From: Clostridiales bacterium
Lineage (GTDB): Bacteria; Bacillota; Clostridia; Christensenellales; Borkfalkiaceae
Length of the DNA stretch: 40,316 bases
NCBI GenBank assembly: GCA_015055655.1
Contig: SVHW01000011.1
Location: 1 to 40,316, forward strand
Reading direction: 5' to 3'
Below the pieces are notes generated by a model, which saw nothing but the letters and a program-made list of their open reading frames with translations, was not told the DNA's origin and searched no databases. Below, one piece after another: positions 25,396 to 32,908 of the stretch. Made by a program: the position numbers and the translations under genes. Position 1 is the first letter of the stretch, and each line of letters starts with the position of its first letter.

Positions 25396-25997
25396 GCCTA
25401 CTCCATTTCGTCTATTTTGACGTTTTACGTGACGTATTTTAATAAAATATTCTTATGTATAAATGCGCATATGCGTGAGGACGCACAATCCGCATCATAT
25501 GGATTATATCATATTCGCGGAAGAAAAAGCAAGCAAATTTTCACACAATTTTCAAAATTCAATCACCCCGACGAGGGTGCGGCGGGCAATTTTGACGGAC
25601 GAAAAACAAGAAAAAGATAGGAAAACCCTGACGAATTTTCGCTTAAAATTGGGAAAAAATTCTTAAAAAATTTTTGCTATTTTTTGTCGAATTAAGAGGA
25701 ATTGGAAGATATTTATTGTAAAAAGAGTGATAAAAAATGTAAAATAATTCAACATTTTACTATTTTTCTCAAAACGAAAAGGGGAAATTGGGAGAAAAAG
25801 AGGACAAACTCGTTTTTTCGTTGTTACGGAGGAAAAAGAGGCGGCGGTGAAAATGGAAGAAAGAGAAATAAAAGGCAAAAAATCACGTTCAAATACTTGA
25901 CTTAAATATAATATTCTATTATAATAGAAATAGTTTGCACGGTTAAGCTGTTGCAACGGACGGAAAATGCCGTCGAAACGAAAAGGAGAACGAGAGG
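25396..25997. other. AT-rich intergenic region between divergent genes
   Basis: About 600 bases lie between the divergent starts of the YwaF-like gene and the hexosaminidase. The short frames in it have no good ribosome sites or recognisable products. It includes an inverted repeat gtaaaat-N8-attttac near 25739-25760 and the plus-strand promoter at 25897-25925. The minus-strand promoter was not found with confidence. Confidence 0.4.
25897..25925 (+). promoter_or_regulatory. promoter of the hexosaminidase gene
   Basis: TTGACT (25897-25902), 17-bp spacer, TATAAT (25920-25925). AAGGAG follows in the leader, about 10 bases before the ATG. Confidence 0.85.
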
Positions 25998-27611
25998 ATG
26001 AAGGAATTTAGACATTTCGGCGTAATGCTTGATTGCTCGCGTGACGGGGTAATGAAAGTAAGCGCAGTGAAGCAAATGATTGATTGTTTGCAAAAAATGG
26101 GATACAATACGTTGGAATTGTACACCGAGGATACGTACGAGGTGGAAGGTGAACCGTATTTCGGGTATTTGCGTGGACGTTACACGAAAGCGGAATTGAA
26201 AGATATCGACGCGTATGCGAAGTCGAAGGGGATAGAATTGATTCCCTGTATTCAAACGTTGGCGCATTATACGGCGCTCGTTCGTCATCCTGCGTATGCA
26301 AAAATCGTTGACACCAATGATATTTTGTTGATTGACGAACCGGAAACGTACGTTTTAATCGATAAAATTTTTGCGACGATTGCGGAGTGCTTTACTTCGC
26401 GCAACGTCAACATCGGTATGGACGAAGCGCATATGGTTGGGCTTGGTAGATACTTAGATAAACACGGCTATGAGAACCGTAACGAGTTAATTCTTCGCCA
26501 CTTGAATAAAGTGTCGGAAATTGCAGAAAAATACGGATTTACCGCGCATATGTGGAGTGATATGTTCTTCCGTTTAAAGACGAAAGGGGATTATTACGTG
26601 GACGAACCGCTTTCTTTCCCCGAAGAAATCACCCAAAAAGTGCCTAAAAACGTAGAACTCGTATATTGGGATTATTATCACTCGAAACAACAAACGTACG
26701 ACGCTATGTTCGAATCGCATAAATGTTTCGAGGGGAATATTTGGTTTGGCGGCGGCGCTTGGAGCTGGAACGGCTTTGCGCCTTTGAACTGGTTTACCGT
26801 ACAAACGATGGTTCCTGCGATGAAGAGCGTTATCAAAAACGACATCCAAGACGTTATGATAACCTGTTGGGGGGATAACGGCAAGGAATGTTCCTTCTTC
26901 TCCCTGTTGCCTGCTTTGTACGCGGCGCGCCAATACGCGGAAGGCAATTTTGATATGGAAAGCATTGAAAAGGGCTTCTATAAATTGTTTAAAGTGCCTT
27001 TTGCTGATTTTATGTTGTTGGATTTGCCTAACAAAACGGCGCGTAAAATGGTGGATTGGCAAGGGATTGAAAAAATTCAAAATCCTTGCAAAACGTTGTT
27101 GTATTGCGACCCGCTTATGGGTATTTTCGATAATCTTATCGCTCAAGAACGCGCGATTCCTTACGGCGACTACGCAATGCAGTTGAAAAAGGCGAGCAAG
27201 CGCGCCGGTAAATACGATTATTTGTTTGATACGCTTTCCAAATTATGCTCGGTATTGGAATTAAAGGCAGAATTGGGCGTACGCACCCGTCGCGCGTATC
27301 AGGCGAAAAATAAGAAAGATTTACTGAACTGCATTAAAGAATTTGCGGAAGTGGAAAACAGAATCGGCGTATTCCACGCAGCGTTTATGGACCTTTGGGA
27401 TAGAGAGAACAAGCCGCAGGGTTGGGAAATTCACGATATGCGTCTTGGTGGCTTGATGCGCCGCGTAAAGACTTGTCGTGAAAAGTTGCAAAAATACGTG
27501 AAGGGTAAATTATCGAAGATTGACGAGTTGGAAGAGGAAATTTTGCCTTACGGCGACGGTACTTTCCAAGAAAACGTCCATACGTTTATCGTTTCGATGA
27601 ACTTGGCGTAA
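25998..27611 (+). CDS. GH20 family beta-N-acetylhexosaminidase (cytoplasmic)
   Basis: A 537-residue protein with no signal peptide. The N-terminal barrel motif GYNTLELYTEDTYEVEGEP, LIPCIQTLAH (81-90) and the catalytic pair Asp142-Glu143 in IGMDEAHMVGLG match the intracellular GH20 type known from streptococci (GH20C-like). WFGGGAW, near 250, fits the substrate-binding Trp region. It would remove terminal GlcNAc or GalNAc from imported oligosaccharides in the cytoplasm. The second half (from about 340) is helical. It is a single-gene unit with its own promoter. Confidence 0.85.
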   Translation: MKEFRHFGVMLDCSRDGVMKVSAVKQMIDCLQKMGYNTLELYTEDTYEVEGEPYFGYLRGRYTKAELKDIDAYAKSKGIELIPCIQTLAHYTALVRHPAYAKIVDTNDILLIDEPETYVLIDKIFATIAECFTSRNVNIGMDEAHMVGLGRYLDKHGYENRNELILRHLNKVSEIAEKYGFTAHMWSDMFFRLKTKGDYYVDEPLSFPEEITQKVPKNVELVYWDYYHSKQQTYDAMFESHKCFEGNIWFGGGAWSWNGFAPLNWFTVQTMVPAMKSVIKNDIQDVMITCWGDNGKECSFFSLLPALYAARQYAEGNFDMESIEKGFYKLFKVPFADFMLLDLPNKTARKMVDWQGIEKIQNPCKTLLYCDPLMGIFDNLIAQERAIPYGDYAMQLKKASKRAGKYDYLFDTLSKLCSVLELKAELGVRTRRAYQAKNKKDLLNCIKEFAEVENRIGVFHAAFMDLWDRENKPQGWEIHDMRLGGLMRRVKTCREKLQKYVKGKLSKIDELEEEILPYGDGTFQENVHTFIVSMNLA

Positions 27612-27690
27612 TTGCAACGCAAAAAAACCGCGAAAAGCGTGGGGAAGAGATAAAAAATCCTCTTTGTACGGTTGCGTTTTTCGTCGTTTT
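27612..27690 (+). terminator. imperfect branched terminator after the hexosaminidase
   Basis: Sequences at about 27615-27630 (caacgcaaaaaaaccg) pair imperfectly with 27667-27680 (cggttgcgtttt), with a bulge of A residues and small internal hairpins. A T-run follows. Its right arm overlaps the -35 box of the pur promoter, so termination and initiation signals are superimposed. Confidence 0.4.
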
Positions 27691-27700
27691 TTGGTATAAT
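27672..27700 (+). promoter_or_regulatory. promoter of the pur operon
   Basis: TTGCGT (27672-27677), 17-bp spacer, TATAAT (27695-27700). Transcription would start near 27707, giving a leader of about 240 bases. I do not see a recognisable purine, ZTP or PRPP riboswitch in it. Confidence 0.75.
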
Positions 27701-27759
27701 AAATATGTGAGCGATAAAATCGCGAAACACGGAAGAAAAATCTCGGTGAAGGGAACGCT

Positions 27760-27888
27760 ATGATACATTTGCGAAAAAAGAGAATTTTCGGATTGGTATT
27801 TTTTGACGGGGCAAGCAACGTGGGCTTGCACGGACAAAACGCGCCTTTTTTTGGGGTAAAACACACTTTTTTAAGAAAAATAAACTAG
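27760..27888 (+). CDS. possible 42-residue leader peptide of the pur operon
   Basis: Open frame from ATG 27760 to TAG 27888 with GAAGGG about 7 bases upstream. It encodes a basic start (MIHLRKKRIFGLVFFD) and ends KHTFLRKIN. Its stop lies 3 bases before the attenuator stem at 27892, so a ribosome at the stop codon would cover the left arm of that hairpin. The geometry fits translation-coupled attenuation. No codon runs point to a specific amino acid. Confidence 0.35.
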   Translation: MIHLRKKRIFGLVFFDGASNVGLHGQNAPFFGVKHTFLRKIN

Positions 27889-27891
27889 CAG

Positions 27892-27927
27892 AATAGGTGC
27901 AACACAGCCGTTGCACCTATTTGTTTT
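27892..27927 (+). terminator. attenuator hairpin upstream of purE
   Basis: A perfect 12-bp stem (27892-27903 with 27910-27921, loop acagcc) followed by TGTTTT. It lies between the pur promoter and purE, so it must act as conditional termination or RNA processing. The purE ribosome site AAGGAG comes right after. Confidence 0.75.
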
Positions 27928-27947
27928 AAAAAAAGGAGAAACGAACG

Positions 27948-28439
27948 ATGAGCAAAGTTGGTATTTTGATGGGAAGCAAATCGGATTTCGACGTAGTGAA
28001 ACCTGCGGTTTCCGTATTGAAAAAATTTGGCGTGGAAACGGAAGTTAGGGTAATTTCCGCGCACCGTACGCCCGACGAGGCGCACGAATTCGCTGCGACG
28101 GCGAAGGAAAAAGGGATAGAAGTGATTATTTGCGCGGCAGGAAAAGCGGCGCATCTTGGCGGCGTTATCGCGGCGTTTACAACGCTCCCCGTTATCGGTT
28201 TGCCTGTAAAAACGGATATGATGGGCGGATTGGATAGCTTACTTTCCATCGTCCAAATGCCGGCAGGGATTCCCGTAGCGACGGTAGGTGTCAACGGAGG
28301 TGAAAACGCTGGGCTTTTGGCGTTGCAAATGCTCGCGATTAAATATCCGGAAATTGAAAAACAGCTCGTTGCATATAAAGAGGCAATGAAAACGAAAATC
28401 AACAACGACGACGAAGCGTTGCAAGCAATGCTCGGCTAA
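27948..28439 (+). CDS. purE: N5-carboxyaminoimidazole ribonucleotide mutase, PurE class I
   Basis: A 163-residue cytoplasmic enzyme of purine synthesis that converts N5-CAIR to CAIR (or makes CAIR from AIR in class II types). The family motifs are MGSKSD (8-13), SAHRTP (37-42) with the key His39, and AGKAAHL (64-70). SIVQMP appears in the second half. Length and motifs fit the bacterial octameric class I. purK is not in the window, so the CO2-fixing partner must be elsewhere or unnecessary. AAGGAG is 9-10 bases before ATG. It is the first structural gene of the operon. Confidence 0.95.
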   Translation: MSKVGILMGSKSDFDVVKPAVSVLKKFGVETEVRVISAHRTPDEAHEFAATAKEKGIEVIICAAGKAAHLGGVIAAFTTLPVIGLPVKTDMMGGLDSLLSIVQMPAGIPVATVGVNGGENAGLLALQMLAIKYPEIEKQLVAYKEAMKTKINNDDEALQAMLG

Positions 28440-28471
28440 GGGAACGGACGGTTAATCCATAGGAGAAAAGT

Positions 28472-29881
28472 ATGGCAGTATTTGGTATTTTTGGGGTAAA
28501 GACGGAGAACGTGGCGTCGAGTACCTATTACGGTTTATACGCATTGCAGCATAGAGGACAAGCCTCTTGCGGTATCGTCGTCAATGACGACGGCGTGTTT
28601 CACGCGTATAAAGATTCTGGGCTCGTAAACGAGGTGTTTACGCACCGTTTGTTAAAAGAACTTGGGCTTGGGCAAATGGCGCTCGGCAACGTTCGCTACG
28701 GCACGAGCAAATCGAAAGAAAGAGTAAACGCAGAGCCGATTCTTATCAATCACGTCAAGGGGAAAATGGCAATTTCGCACGACGGCGCGTTGGTAAATTA
28801 CGCGGAGCTGCGCAGAGAATTTGAGATGCAAGGCTGTATTTTCCATACGACGAACGAGGCAGAGGTGATTGCTTGCGCGATTACGAGGGAACGTATCACC
28901 GCGCCTTCGATAGAAGAAGCCATCAATCGTGCGATGGATAAATTAAAGGGCGGCTACTCGTTGATGGTGATGTCGCCGCAAAAATTGATAGCGGCGCGCG
29001 ACGAAAACGGATTGCATCCGCTTTGCTACGGCGTACGCGACGATGGAGAATACGTAATTTCCAGCGAGAGCTGTGCACTTAATACGGTGGGTGCGAAGTT
29101 CGTACGGGAAATAGACCCGGGTGAAATCGTGGTGTTTACCAAAGAAGGCATCAAAAGTATCCGCGACCATTGCGATAAAAAACCTGAACGGCTTTGCGTG
29201 TTCGAGTATTTATATACCGCCCGTCCCGATTCGGATATAGACGGTTGTTCGGTGCATCTTGCGAGAAAACGTGCGGGGAAATTCCTTGCCAAAGCGCACC
29301 CCGTTGAGGCGGACGTCGTTATCGGCGCTCCCGATTCGGGTATCGACGCGGCAATTGGGTACGCGGAAGAATCGGGGATTCCTTACGGGCTTGGGTTGAT
29401 TAAGAATAAATATATCGGCAGAACGTTCATCGACCCCGGTCAAAACGTGCGCGAGGATAAGGTGAAAATTAAGCTGAACCCCGTGCCTGAGACGATTAAA
29501 GATAAGCGTGTAATCTTGGTAGACGATTCGATTGTGCGCGGTACGACGTGCGTACGCGTAGTGAAATTGCTCCGCGACGCTGGGGCGAAGGAAATTCATA
29601 TCCGTTCGTCTGCGCCGGAGTTTTTAAATCCCTGTTATTACGGCACGGATATCGGCTCGAAAGACGAATTGATTGCCTGCAAGTATAGCGCAGAGGAAAT
29701 GGCGAAGATATTCGGCGCGGATTCGGTAGGTTTCCTGCCTTTAGAAGACGTGTTTAAATTGGGCGCGCCGGGAAATTGTAAAGGGTATTGCGCGGCGTGT
29801 TTTAACGGAGAATATCCCACCGATATCCCCGTAGAACAAAAGAATAAGTACGAACAAAAGATTTCGGACAATAAAAACTAA
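28472..29881 (+). CDS. purF: amidophosphoribosyltransferase PurF lacking the N-terminal cysteine nucleophile
   Basis: A 469-residue protein of the committed step PRPP to phosphoribosylamine. The PRTase half is complete: VILVDDSIVRGTT (347-359) and GRTFIDPGQ. All four iron-sulfur ligands of the Bacillus type are in place: Cys242, Cys388, Cys440 and Cys443. The glutaminase half is altered. The mature protein should begin with Cys (CGVFGI), but this one starts MAVFGIFG, and an in-frame TAG at 28460 rules out a longer propeptide. The oxyanion-hole HNG is HDG at 103-105, and the expected glutamine-binding Asp reads Glu (NEAE, 128-131); Arg75 is kept. Glutamine use is therefore doubtful; ammonia-dependent activity is possible. 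It lies 32 bases after purE with AGGAG 6 bases before ATG. Confidence 0.92.
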   Translation: MAVFGIFGVKTENVASSTYYGLYALQHRGQASCGIVVNDDGVFHAYKDSGLVNEVFTHRLLKELGLGQMALGNVRYGTSKSKERVNAEPILINHVKGKMAISHDGALVNYAELRREFEMQGCIFHTTNEAEVIACAITRERITAPSIEEAINRAMDKLKGGYSLMVMSPQKLIAARDENGLHPLCYGVRDDGEYVISSESCALNTVGAKFVREIDPGEIVVFTKEGIKSIRDHCDKKPERLCVFEYLYTARPDSDIDGCSVHLARKRAGKFLAKAHPVEADVVIGAPDSGIDAAIGYAEESGIPYGLGLIKNKYIGRTFIDPGQNVREDKVKIKLNPVPETIKDKRVILVDDSIVRGTTCVRVVKLLRDAGAKEIHIRSSAPEFLNPCYYGTDIGSKDELIACKYSAEEMAKIFGADSVGFLPLEDVFKLGAPGNCKGYCAACFNGEYPTDIPVEQKNKYEQKISDNKN

Positions 29882-29911
29882 AAGAAAAAAATAAATTGGA
29901 GAATATATAAA

Positions 29912-30937
29912 ATGGCTATTTCTTATAAAGACAGCGGCGTAGACGTAACGAGAGGATACAAAGCGGTAGAACTCATGAAAAAACACGTAAAATCCACGTA
30001 TAACGAAAACGTTATCGGGGATTTAGGCTCTTTCGGCGGTTTCTTCTCGATTGCAAACGAAAAGATGGAAGAACCCGTTTTGGTTGCGGGTACGGACGGG
30101 GTAGGAACGAAACTGAAATACGCGTTCCTTTTGGAAAAACACGATACGATTGGTATCGACGCGGTGGCAATGTGCGTAAACGACATCGTTTGTCAAGGCG
30201 CAAAACCCTTATTCTTCCTTGATTATTACGCTTGCGGCAGATTGTATCCCGAAGCGGAATCGGAAGTGGTAAAAGGTATTGCGGAGGGGTGCCGTCAGGC
30301 AGGCTGCGCGCTCATCGGCGGTGAAACGGCGGAAATGCCGGGCTTTTATCCCGACGGGGAATACGACCTTGCTGGCTTTGCTGTAGGTATCGTCGACAAA
30401 AAGAAGGTTATTAACGGCAAAAATATCGTGCCCGGCGACGTGATTATCGGTTTGAAATCGACGGGGGTACATTCTAACGGTTATTCGTTGGTTAGAAAGC
30501 TTTTTGGGGATAGCGATAAAGCGGCTTTGGAAGCGTACGACGAACAGCTTGGTGCGTCGGCGGCGGAAGTATTGTTAAAGCCTACGAAAATTTACGTAAA
30601 GAGTATTCTTTCTCTCATTGAAAAAGTGGACGTAAAGGGTATCGCGCATATTACGGGCGGTGGTTTCATCGAAAACGTACCCAGAATTTTGCCTGAAGGC
30701 GTGGCGGCGGAAATCGAAAAGAATTCGTATGAAGTTCCCGCTGTGTTTAAAGTTATGCAACAACGCGCAGGTATCACCGACGAGCAAATTTACAATACGT
30801 TCAATATGGGTATCGGTATGATGGTTGTCGTCGATGCAAAGGACGTAGATAAAGCGATGGAATCGTTGAAGGCAAGCGGTGAAGACGTCGTTGTTATCGG
30901 TAAGACGGTTGCAGGCAAAGGCGTTATTTTAAAATAA
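29912..30937 (+). CDS. purM: phosphoribosylformylglycinamidine cyclo-ligase (AIR synthetase)
   Basis: A 341-residue enzyme that uses ATP to close FGAM to AIR. The start YKDSGVDVTRGYKAV is characteristic. VAGTDGVGTKLK (about 58-69) holds the substrate-binding loop. The acidic D-rich motif GIDAVAMCVNDI (about 79-90) and the GGGFIENVPRILPEG stretch fit the family. It sits between purF and purN and has GGAG 9-10 bases upstream. The spacing of 30 bases to purF and 9 bases to purN indicates one transcript. Confidence 0.96.
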   Translation: MAISYKDSGVDVTRGYKAVELMKKHVKSTYNENVIGDLGSFGGFFSIANEKMEEPVLVAGTDGVGTKLKYAFLLEKHDTIGIDAVAMCVNDIVCQGAKPLFFLDYYACGRLYPEAESEVVKGIAEGCRQAGCALIGGETAEMPGFYPDGEYDLAGFAVGIVDKKKVINGKNIVPGDVIIGLKSTGVHSNGYSLVRKLFGDSDKAALEAYDEQLGASAAEVLLKPTKIYVKSILSLIEKVDVKGIAHITGGGFIENVPRILPEGVAAEIEKNSYEVPAVFKVMQQRAGITDEQIYNTFNMGIGMMVVVDAKDVDKAMESLKASGEDVVVIGKTVAGKGVILK

Positions 30938-30946
30938 GGGAAAGTT

Positions 30947-31564
30947 ATGAAAAAAATTGCGGTATTCGCCTCGGGTGGCGGCACGGATTTTCAATCGATT
31001 ATCGACGCAAACGAGTGTGAAAAGTTTTGTGAAATAGCATATTTAGTGGCGTCTAAACCACAAATCGGCGCGATAGGACGCGCGGAAAAACACGGCATTG
31101 CTACGCTCGTTTACGATAAGACGACGGGCGAGAGCAAGGACGCTTTTTACGAAAGAGTGGCGAAAACGCTGAAAGACGACGGTGTAGAATACGTCGTTTT
31201 GGCGGGTTGGTTATTGGTTGTGCCTGCGGCGTTTATCAACGAGTTTGAGGACAGAATTATCAATATTCATCCTTCGCTGATACCTTCGTTTTGCGGTATG
31301 GGATATTACGGCTTACGCGTACACGCGGCGGCGATTGAATACGGCGTGAAGGTAAGCGGCGCGACGGTACATTTTGTATCGGCAGACGTAGACGGTGGCG
31401 CAATTATTATGCAAAGGGCGGTGGAAGTAAAAGACGACGACACGCCCGAAACGTTGCAAGCGCGCATCTTAAAAGAAGAACACGTGATGTTGCCTACTTG
31501 CGTGAAATGGCTTTGTCAAGGCAAAATTATCAAAGTGGGTAGAAAGGTAAACGTTTTGCAATAA
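30947..31564 (+). CDS. purN: phosphoribosylglycinamide formyltransferase
   Basis: A 205-residue folate-dependent enzyme that formylates GAR with 10-formyl-tetrahydrofolate. The N-terminal nucleotide loop is ASGGGTDFQS. The catalytic triad is visible: Asn106 and His108 in INIHPSLIPSF, and Asp149 in VSADVDGGA. Length is typical. In the common clostridial order purH follows purN; here the next gene is purD, and the 48-base gap has no purH remnant. Confidence 0.95.
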   Translation: MKKIAVFASGGGTDFQSIIDANECEKFCEIAYLVASKPQIGAIGRAEKHGIATLVYDKTTGESKDAFYERVAKTLKDDGVEYVVLAGWLLVVPAAFINEFEDRIINIHPSLIPSFCGMGYYGLRVHAAAIEYGVKVSGATVHFVSADVDGGAIIMQRAVEVKDDDTPETLQARILKEEHVMLPTCVKWLCQGKIIKVGRKVNVLQ

Positions 31565-31612
31565 AGCAATTTCCTTTTTCCATAAAGAAAGAAAAGAAAA
31601 ACGGAGAACGAC

Positions 31613-32887
31613 ATGAATGTTTTGGTGATTGGAAACGGTGGCAGAGAACACGCTATCGTGCAGGCATTGAGCAAATCCCCGAAGGTGGATAAAATTTTCG
31701 CAATGAAAGGTAACGCAGGCATCGGGGAGATTGCTGAACTCGTCAACGTGGATTATTGCGACGTGAAGGCGGTTGGCGATTGGGTAGACGCGCATAAGGA
31801 AATCGATTATACGGTTATCGCGCCGGACGACCCGCTTGCTTTGGGGCTTGCAGACGAGCTGGAAAGCCGTGGACACCGTGTTTTTGGGCCGAGAAAGAAC
31901 GCCGCGATTATCGAGGCGAGTAAGGCCTTTTCCAAAGAACTTATGAAAAAATATAATATCCCGACGGCGAAATATGAAACGTTTAACGATTACGAAAAGG
32001 CAAAATCGTACGTGGAAACGTGCGATATTCCCGTGGTGTTAAAGGCGGACGGACTCGCGCTGGGGAAAGGCGTTTTAATATGCAAGACGCGTGAAGAGGC
32101 ACTTGACGGAATTAGGGAAATGATGCTCGATAAAAAATTCGGCTCGGCTGGCAGTAAAGTCGTCGTGGAAGAATTTTTGGAAGGCCCTGAGGTGTCCGCG
32201 CTTGCATTTACCGACGGCAAAACGATGAAACCGATGATTACGAGTTGCGACCATAAACGCGCGTTTGATAACGACGAGGGTTTGAATACGGGCGGTATGG
32301 GTACATTTTCTCCTGCGCCGTTCTATGGCGAGAAAACGGAAAAGGAAGTTATGGAAAAGATTATGCTTCCTACGATGAACGCAATGAACGCCGAAGGCAG
32401 GACGTTTAAAGGCGTGCTGTATTTTGGGCTTATGAAGACGAAAGACGGGATGAAGGTTATCGAATATAATTCTCGTTTTGGCGACCCTGAAACGCAAGTG
32501 CTTTTGCCGATGTTAAAAACCGACCTTATGGAAATTTTCGAGGCTATCACGGACGAACGACTTGCCGATATCGATATTGAGTGGGATACGGGCGCTTGCG
32601 TATGCGTCGTGCTTGCCAGCGGCGGCTACCCCGTTAAATACGAAAAGGGCAAAGAAATCACGTTTGGGGATTTGGACAAAGACGTTATTTTGTGCCACGC
32701 AGGTACGAAGATGAAAGACGGAAAGCTCGTTACCGACGGCGGTAGAGTGCTTGGCGTATGCGCCAAGGGCGAAACGATTGAAGAAGCGAGAAAGAAAGCG
32801 TACGCTAACGTAGAGAAAATTGCATTTGAAGGGATGCATTTTAGAAAAGATATCGGTATCAAATATCGCAATATTGAAAGAGAATAA
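31613..32887 (+). CDS. purD: phosphoribosylamine-glycine ligase (GAR synthetase)
   Basis: A 424-residue ATP-grasp enzyme that joins phosphoribosylamine and glycine. The start VLVIGNGGREHA and the ATP-grasp stretch VVLKADGLALGKGV (near 140-155) are typical. The later NSRFGDPETQVLLP motif is the family signature. It uses the unstable product of PurF, which matters given the odd PurF in this operon. Ribosome site GGAG lies 8 bases before ATG. Confidence 0.96.
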   Translation: MNVLVIGNGGREHAIVQALSKSPKVDKIFAMKGNAGIGEIAELVNVDYCDVKAVGDWVDAHKEIDYTVIAPDDPLALGLADELESRGHRVFGPRKNAAIIEASKAFSKELMKKYNIPTAKYETFNDYEKAKSYVETCDIPVVLKADGLALGKGVLICKTREEALDGIREMMLDKKFGSAGSKVVVEEFLEGPEVSALAFTDGKTMKPMITSCDHKRAFDNDEGLNTGGMGTFSPAPFYGEKTEKEVMEKIMLPTMNAMNAEGRTFKGVLYFGLMKTKDGMKVIEYNSRFGDPETQVLLPMLKTDLMEIFEAITDERLADIDIEWDTGACVCVVLASGGYPVKYEKGKEITFGDLDKDVILCHAGTKMKDGKLVTDGGRVLGVCAKGETIEEARKKAYANVEKIAFEGMHFRKDIGIKYRNIERE

Positions 32888-32908
32888 TTAGGTAGGACAA
32901 CGAAAGAT

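Noticed and set aside
27706-27890. Possible ZTP or PRPP riboswitch before purE
   Set aside because: I could not find the conserved core strings of these classes as I remember them. A covariance scan could still overturn this.
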